Shown one piece after another: positions 61,072 to 64,000 of a DNA stretch of 64,000 bases. The notes beneath the pieces are model-generated. The model saw nothing but the letters and a program-made list of their open reading frames with translations, had not been told where the DNA came from and searched no databases. This DNA is from Paenibacillus oralis (GTDB taxonomy: Bacteria > Bacillota > Bacilli > Paenibacillales > Paenibacillaceae), in NCBI RefSeq assembly GCF_003863965.1, contig NZ_RRCN01000001.1, forward strand, positions 6,321,071-6,385,070, written 5' to 3'. A program made the translations under genes and the position numbers. The stretch's first letter is position 1. Every line of letters starts with the position of its first letter.

Positions 61072-62421
61072 TTAATTGGCGGATTGATCGTAGCTCGCTT
61101 TTTCTCTAGCCAGCTGATTCGCCCACTCGTCAAGCAATTCCTGGGCGCTCATCCGTTTGGCCATCGTCTTCTGAATCAACGGCTCTACCGCTTTTTGCAC
61201 ATTGCTGTATCCCGGCAAATAGTAAGGCGTGTCGGCGAACTTTGTGTCCGGGGAGTTCAGCAGCTCGGAAGCCGATTTCATGTACGGAATCTCCTGCACC
61301 CAGGCATCCTGCGCCGCTTCCTTGTTGGCGGGAATTTCCCCATATAGCTTGGAGTAGCGGCTGTTGATGTCATGCGACAGGTAGAAGGTCATAAATTTCC
61401 AAACCGCGTCTTTGTACTGCGCCGATTTCGACATCGTCAGCCCCAGCGGCGCAAGGCCCGGATGCTCTCTATACCCTTTCACACTGGCCGGAAAAGGAAC
61501 CGCCGCGAATTTATTGCGGTCGCCGCCAAACGCCTTTTCATGCGAGCTGGCCGAGCCAAGGTTATGCACGACGATCGCCGCCTTGTCCGACTGGAACGTG
61601 GCCGCCAGTTCGCTCCACCCCTTGTTCAGGTCGTCTTCCGGGGTGAACACGTTGTAGGCGCCCAGATATTTTTCGACGAATTCCACATGCAGCGGGTCAT
61701 TGATCGTAGGTTTGCCATCTGCGGTAAAATAATCGGTAATGCCCGAATAGGAATACATCAGCATTTCCAGCGTGTTGGCGCTGCCTGCCCCGCCGCGGAT
61801 GCTAAGCCCGTAACGGCCCTTCCCCTTATCCGTGAGCTTCTCTACCGCGCTAAAAAAGTCCGGCCAAGTTTCGGGCAGCGCAAGCCCGGCTTCCTTAAAC
61901 CAGTCCGGCCGCACCCACAAATTCCACGTCTGCGAGCTGTAGGGCAGCGCGTACAGCTTTCCTTCTTTCGCATCCAGCTTCCGGTTGCTCGCGATGATCT
62001 CCGGCGAAATCAAATCCTTATCCGCCCAAGCCGCAAAATAATCGTCCAGCGGTTCAAGCACGTCTCGGGTGATGAGATCGGCCTTGAAATCGTTCATAAT
62101 ATCGGGCGCCTGTCCGGCGGAAATCGCCACATTGACCTTCTGCTCATAGGCGGACAGGTCTCCTGGAACGCCGAGATAGTCCACTTCGATATCCGGATTC
62201 TGCTCCTCAAACTCCTGAATGATTTGTTCAAAAAAAGCGTTGCGCTCCGGTGTCACCGCCGCCGCCCAGAAGCTGATCTTCGTTTTCGCTTCCGCTTCTT
62301 CCTTAGTTCCGCCGCCGGAACCGCCGGTCCCGGTTTTGGCCACCCCTCCGCAGCCGGCAAGCACCAGCACGATTGAAAACGTTAACAAAACAAGCGAGCG
62401 AAACCCTAATGTTTTCTTCAT
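61072..62421 (-). CDS. Sugar ABC transporter substrate-binding lipoprotein
   Basis: 449 residues with a lipoprotein signal (LVLAGCGG, lipobox Cys24). The mature part follows the family 1 solute-binding fold (PDIEVDYLGVPGDLSAYEQK, YALPYSSQTWNLWVRPDWFK, SDKAAIVVHNLGSASSHEKA). It should bind an oligosaccharide outside the membrane and deliver it to the two permeases upstream. It lies between the permeases and the GH43 gene. No ATPase gene is in the window, so a shared MsmX-like ATPase is likely. Confidence 0.93.
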   Translation of the reverse strand: MKKTLGFRSLVLLTFSIVLVLAGCGGVAKTGTGGSGGGTKEEAEAKTKISFWAAAVTPERNAFFEQIIQEFEEQNPDIEVDYLGVPGDLSAYEQKVNVAISAGQAPDIMNDFKADLITRDVLEPLDDYFAAWADKDLISPEIIASNRKLDAKEGKLYALPYSSQTWNLWVRPDWFKEAGLALPETWPDFFSAVEKLTDKGKGRYGLSIRGGAGSANTLEMLMYSYSGITDYFTADGKPTINDPLHVEFVEKYLGAYNVFTPEDDLNKGWSELAATFQSDKAAIVVHNLGSASSHEKAFGGDRNKFAAVPFPASVKGYREHPGLAPLGLTMSKSAQYKDAVWKFMTFYLSHDINSRYSKLYGEIPANKEAAQDAWVQEIPYMKSASELLNSPDTKFADTPYYLPGYSNVQKAVEPLIQKTMAKRMSAQELLDEWANQLAREKASYDQSAN

Positions 62422-62462
62422 TCTTTTTCCCTCCGTAAAATGGATTGCCGCACCGGCCCGGA

Positions 62463-63305
62463 TTAACCTTTAACCGCGCCGCCGCCAAGGCCCTGGATCA
62501 AATAGCGCTGGATATACATAAACAGCAGTACCGGCGGGATAAGTCCGATGATGCTGCCCGCAGCAAGCGAAGCGTATTCGACACTGAATTCACCGATCAT
62601 AAATTTCAGCCCAATCGGAATCGTAAAGCGCTCCGGCGTTGTAATAAAGGAAAAAGCGACCAAAAATTCGTTCCAGACGCCGATAAACGCAAACGCGCTC
62701 GTCGCCACGATCCCCGGCAGCACGATCGGCGTGATGATGGAGAAGATAATCCGCATCCGCCCGGCCCCGTCGACCATCGCCGCCTCGTCGATTTCCTGCG
62801 GCGTGCCGGAGATGAACCCGCGCATCAGGATCGTGTTGAACGGCACCTGCGACACGATGTAAAACAGGATGAGCGCCAGCGGCGAGTTGATCAGTCCTAA
62901 ATTTTTAAAAATGAGAAACAGCGGAATGACGAACAGGATCACCGGCATCATTTGCGTGGCCAGCAAAATCAGCATAAACGCGCCCCGCCCCCGGAACTTG
63001 AAGCGGCTCAGCGCATAACCGTTCAACAAAGCCAGTACGGTGATCACCGCAACCGACACCACCGATACCAGCAGACTGTTGAGAAAATAGCCGGAGAAAT
63101 TGTTCTGCGTCCACACTTTGACGTAATTCGCCAGCGTCACCGGATGCGGTATGTAAGAAACCGCGCTGCTTATGACATCGGACTCCCGCTTCAGCGAAGT
63201 CGATAGCGCCCATAAAAACGGAACGAGCACAAACAGCAGCGTTAACGCCAGCGGGATATAAAACAGCAGCAGTCTGGTCCCGATACGGCCCCATCGCCGG
63301 CTCAT
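62463..63305 (-). CDS. Carbohydrate ABC transporter permease (MalG type)
   Basis: 280 residues with six membrane segments and the EAA loop contacting the ATPase (EIDEAAMVDGAGRMRIIFSI, then PIVLPGI). The start TAA-ATG junction with the other permease is tight (no gap). Together they form the channel for the sugar bound by the 61072 protein. Close relative of the MalG/AraQ family of Paenibacillus oligosaccharide importers. Confidence 0.94.
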   Translation of the reverse strand: MSRRWGRIGTRLLLFYIPLALTLLFVLVPFLWALSTSLKRESDVISSAVSYIPHPVTLANYVKVWTQNNFSGYFLNSLLVSVVSVAVITVLALLNGYALSRFKFRGRGAFMLILLATQMMPVILFVIPLFLIFKNLGLINSPLALILFYIVSQVPFNTILMRGFISGTPQEIDEAAMVDGAGRMRIIFSIITPIVLPGIVATSAFAFIGVWNEFLVAFSFITTPERFTIPIGLKFMIGEFSVEYASLAAGSIIGLIPPVLLFMYIQRYLIQGLGGGAVKG

Positions 63306-64000
63306 TTACACCGCCTCCGATCGGTTCAGTCTCAAGTAAACGACGACAAACACCAGCAGCAGCAGGAAGGTGACGGCTCCGAGCGCCGAACCGTATCCGT
63401 AATTCCCTTCCAAAATCGCCGTCTTCATCATGTAAATCGGCAGGGTTGTCGTCATATTCATCGGTCCGCCGCCGGTCATGGTGAAAATCATGTCGATCGA
63501 GTTGAATTCCCAAATCGCCCGCAGCAAAGTGGCGAACACGATCGACTCCTTCAAATACGGCAGCGTGATATACAGCAGCTTGCGGAACCTGCCCGCGCCG
63601 TCCACCTCGCAGGATTCGTACACTTCGCGGGGAATCGTCTGCAGTGCGGCGAGCAGCGTGATCGCAAAAAACGGAATGCCCCGCCACAGCTCGGCCACGA
63701 TCACGGAGCCGAACACCGTGTCGGTGTTGGCCAGCCAGGCGATATTTTCCCGGATCAGACCAAGCCGCCGCGGCAGATCGTTGATAACCCCGATATGCTG
63801 GTTATACATCAGCGACCACAGCATCGTCGTCAGCACCCCGGACACCGCCCACGGAATCAGCACGAGCGAACGCACCAGCCCGCGCAGCTTGAAGCTCTCA
63901 TTGAGCAGCAAAGCGACGATCAGCCCAAATATCAGCTGCAGCGCCACCTCCAGCAGCACCCATTTAACGGTGATGCCAAGCGATTCGTAAAACAACGTGT
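63306..64000 (-). CDS. Carbohydrate ABC transporter permease (MalF type), 5' end outside window
   Basis: The frame is open past 64000; the visible part (from about residue 60 of the usual protein) has GITVKWVLLEVALQLIFGLI, the EAA loop (REVYESCEVDGAGRFRKLLY, ITLPYLKES) and a C-terminal helix ending RLNRSEAV. It pairs with the 62463 permease, and its stop abuts that gene's start. The missing start should lie a short distance beyond the window. Confidence 0.92.
   Translation of the reverse strand, partial: TLFYESLGITVKWVLLEVALQLIFGLIVALLLNESFKLRGLVRSLVLIPWAVSGVLTTMLWSLMYNQHIGVINDLPRRLGLIRENIAWLANTDTVFGSVIVAELWRGIPFFAITLLAALQTIPREVYESCEVDGAGRFRKLLYITLPYLKESIVFATLLRAIWEFNSIDMIFTMTGGGPMNMTTTLPIYMMKTAILEGNYGYGSALGAVTFLLLLVFVVVYLRLNRSEAV

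Overview
The window looks like the chromosome of a Paenibacillus-type endospore-forming Firmicute. The spore genes (spmA, dacB, ytfJ, tlp, spoVAA/AB/AF), the ribDE-BA-H operon behind an FMN riboswitch, scpAB, and the lysA/ppiB neighbourhood follow Bacillus-like order. The core is GC-rich, and large glycoside-hydrolase/ABC-transporter clusters and 'CTAACGG' intergenic repeats are present. No rRNA, tRNA or CRISPR array was seen.

Layout. 1-9.3 kb (minus strand): spmA (cut by the window edge), dacB, ytfJ, ytfI, scpB, scpA, ribH, ribBA, ribE, ribD, FMN riboswitch. 9.4-19.3 kb: an accessory patch with small unknown genes, a decayed IS66 transposase, a zinc alcohol dehydrogenase (adhP-like), gene remnants, a GH127 arabinofuranosidase plus cation symporter with a divergent AraC regulator, and tlp. 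19.3-53.1 kb: an AT-rich phage-derived element. 53.2-57.9 kb (minus): ppiB, lysA, spoVAF, spoVAB, spoVAA. 58.2-58.8 kb: a regulator-like gene behind a terminator-bearing leader. 59.2-64 kb (minus): a GH43 enzyme and a carbohydrate ABC transporter (permease-permease-binding protein), running off the edge.

The element at 19.3-53.1 kb is the most striking part. A leftward arm encodes a DGQHR/DndB-like protein and an integrase-fold protein whose catalytic motifs are lost (resembling the SPbeta repressor MrpR). A divergent promoter region carries a perfect inverted repeat overlapping the rightward promoter. The rightward arm starts with a small unknown gene and an 869-residue single-chain RNA polymerase of the YonO/QDE-1 two-barrel type, recognisable from its DNDGD metal-binding motif and flanking blocks. 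It continues with an HU protein and then about 27 kb of tail genes: tube, chaperone-position proteins, a ~2,000-residue tape measure with an NlpC/P60 hydrolase domain, hub, PAAR-like spike, Dit-like protein, a series of modular adhesins and a holin. I see no capsid, portal, terminase, sheath or active integrase. The simplest reading is a domesticated, capsid-less, non-contractile tail particle (tailocin-like) made from a dedicated phage-type RNA polymerase. Nearly every late gene block ends in an intrinsic-terminator-like hairpin.

How the parts may work together (inference): the repressor-like protein holds the RNA polymerase promoter off; on induction the polymerase transcribes the tail genes; the holin releases particles; and the lectin-like, SPRY, LamG, discoidin and DNRLRE modules at the tip choose the target surface. 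The flanking sugar clusters (GH127, GH43) point to a plant-polysaccharide-degrading lifestyle and are probably unrelated to the element.
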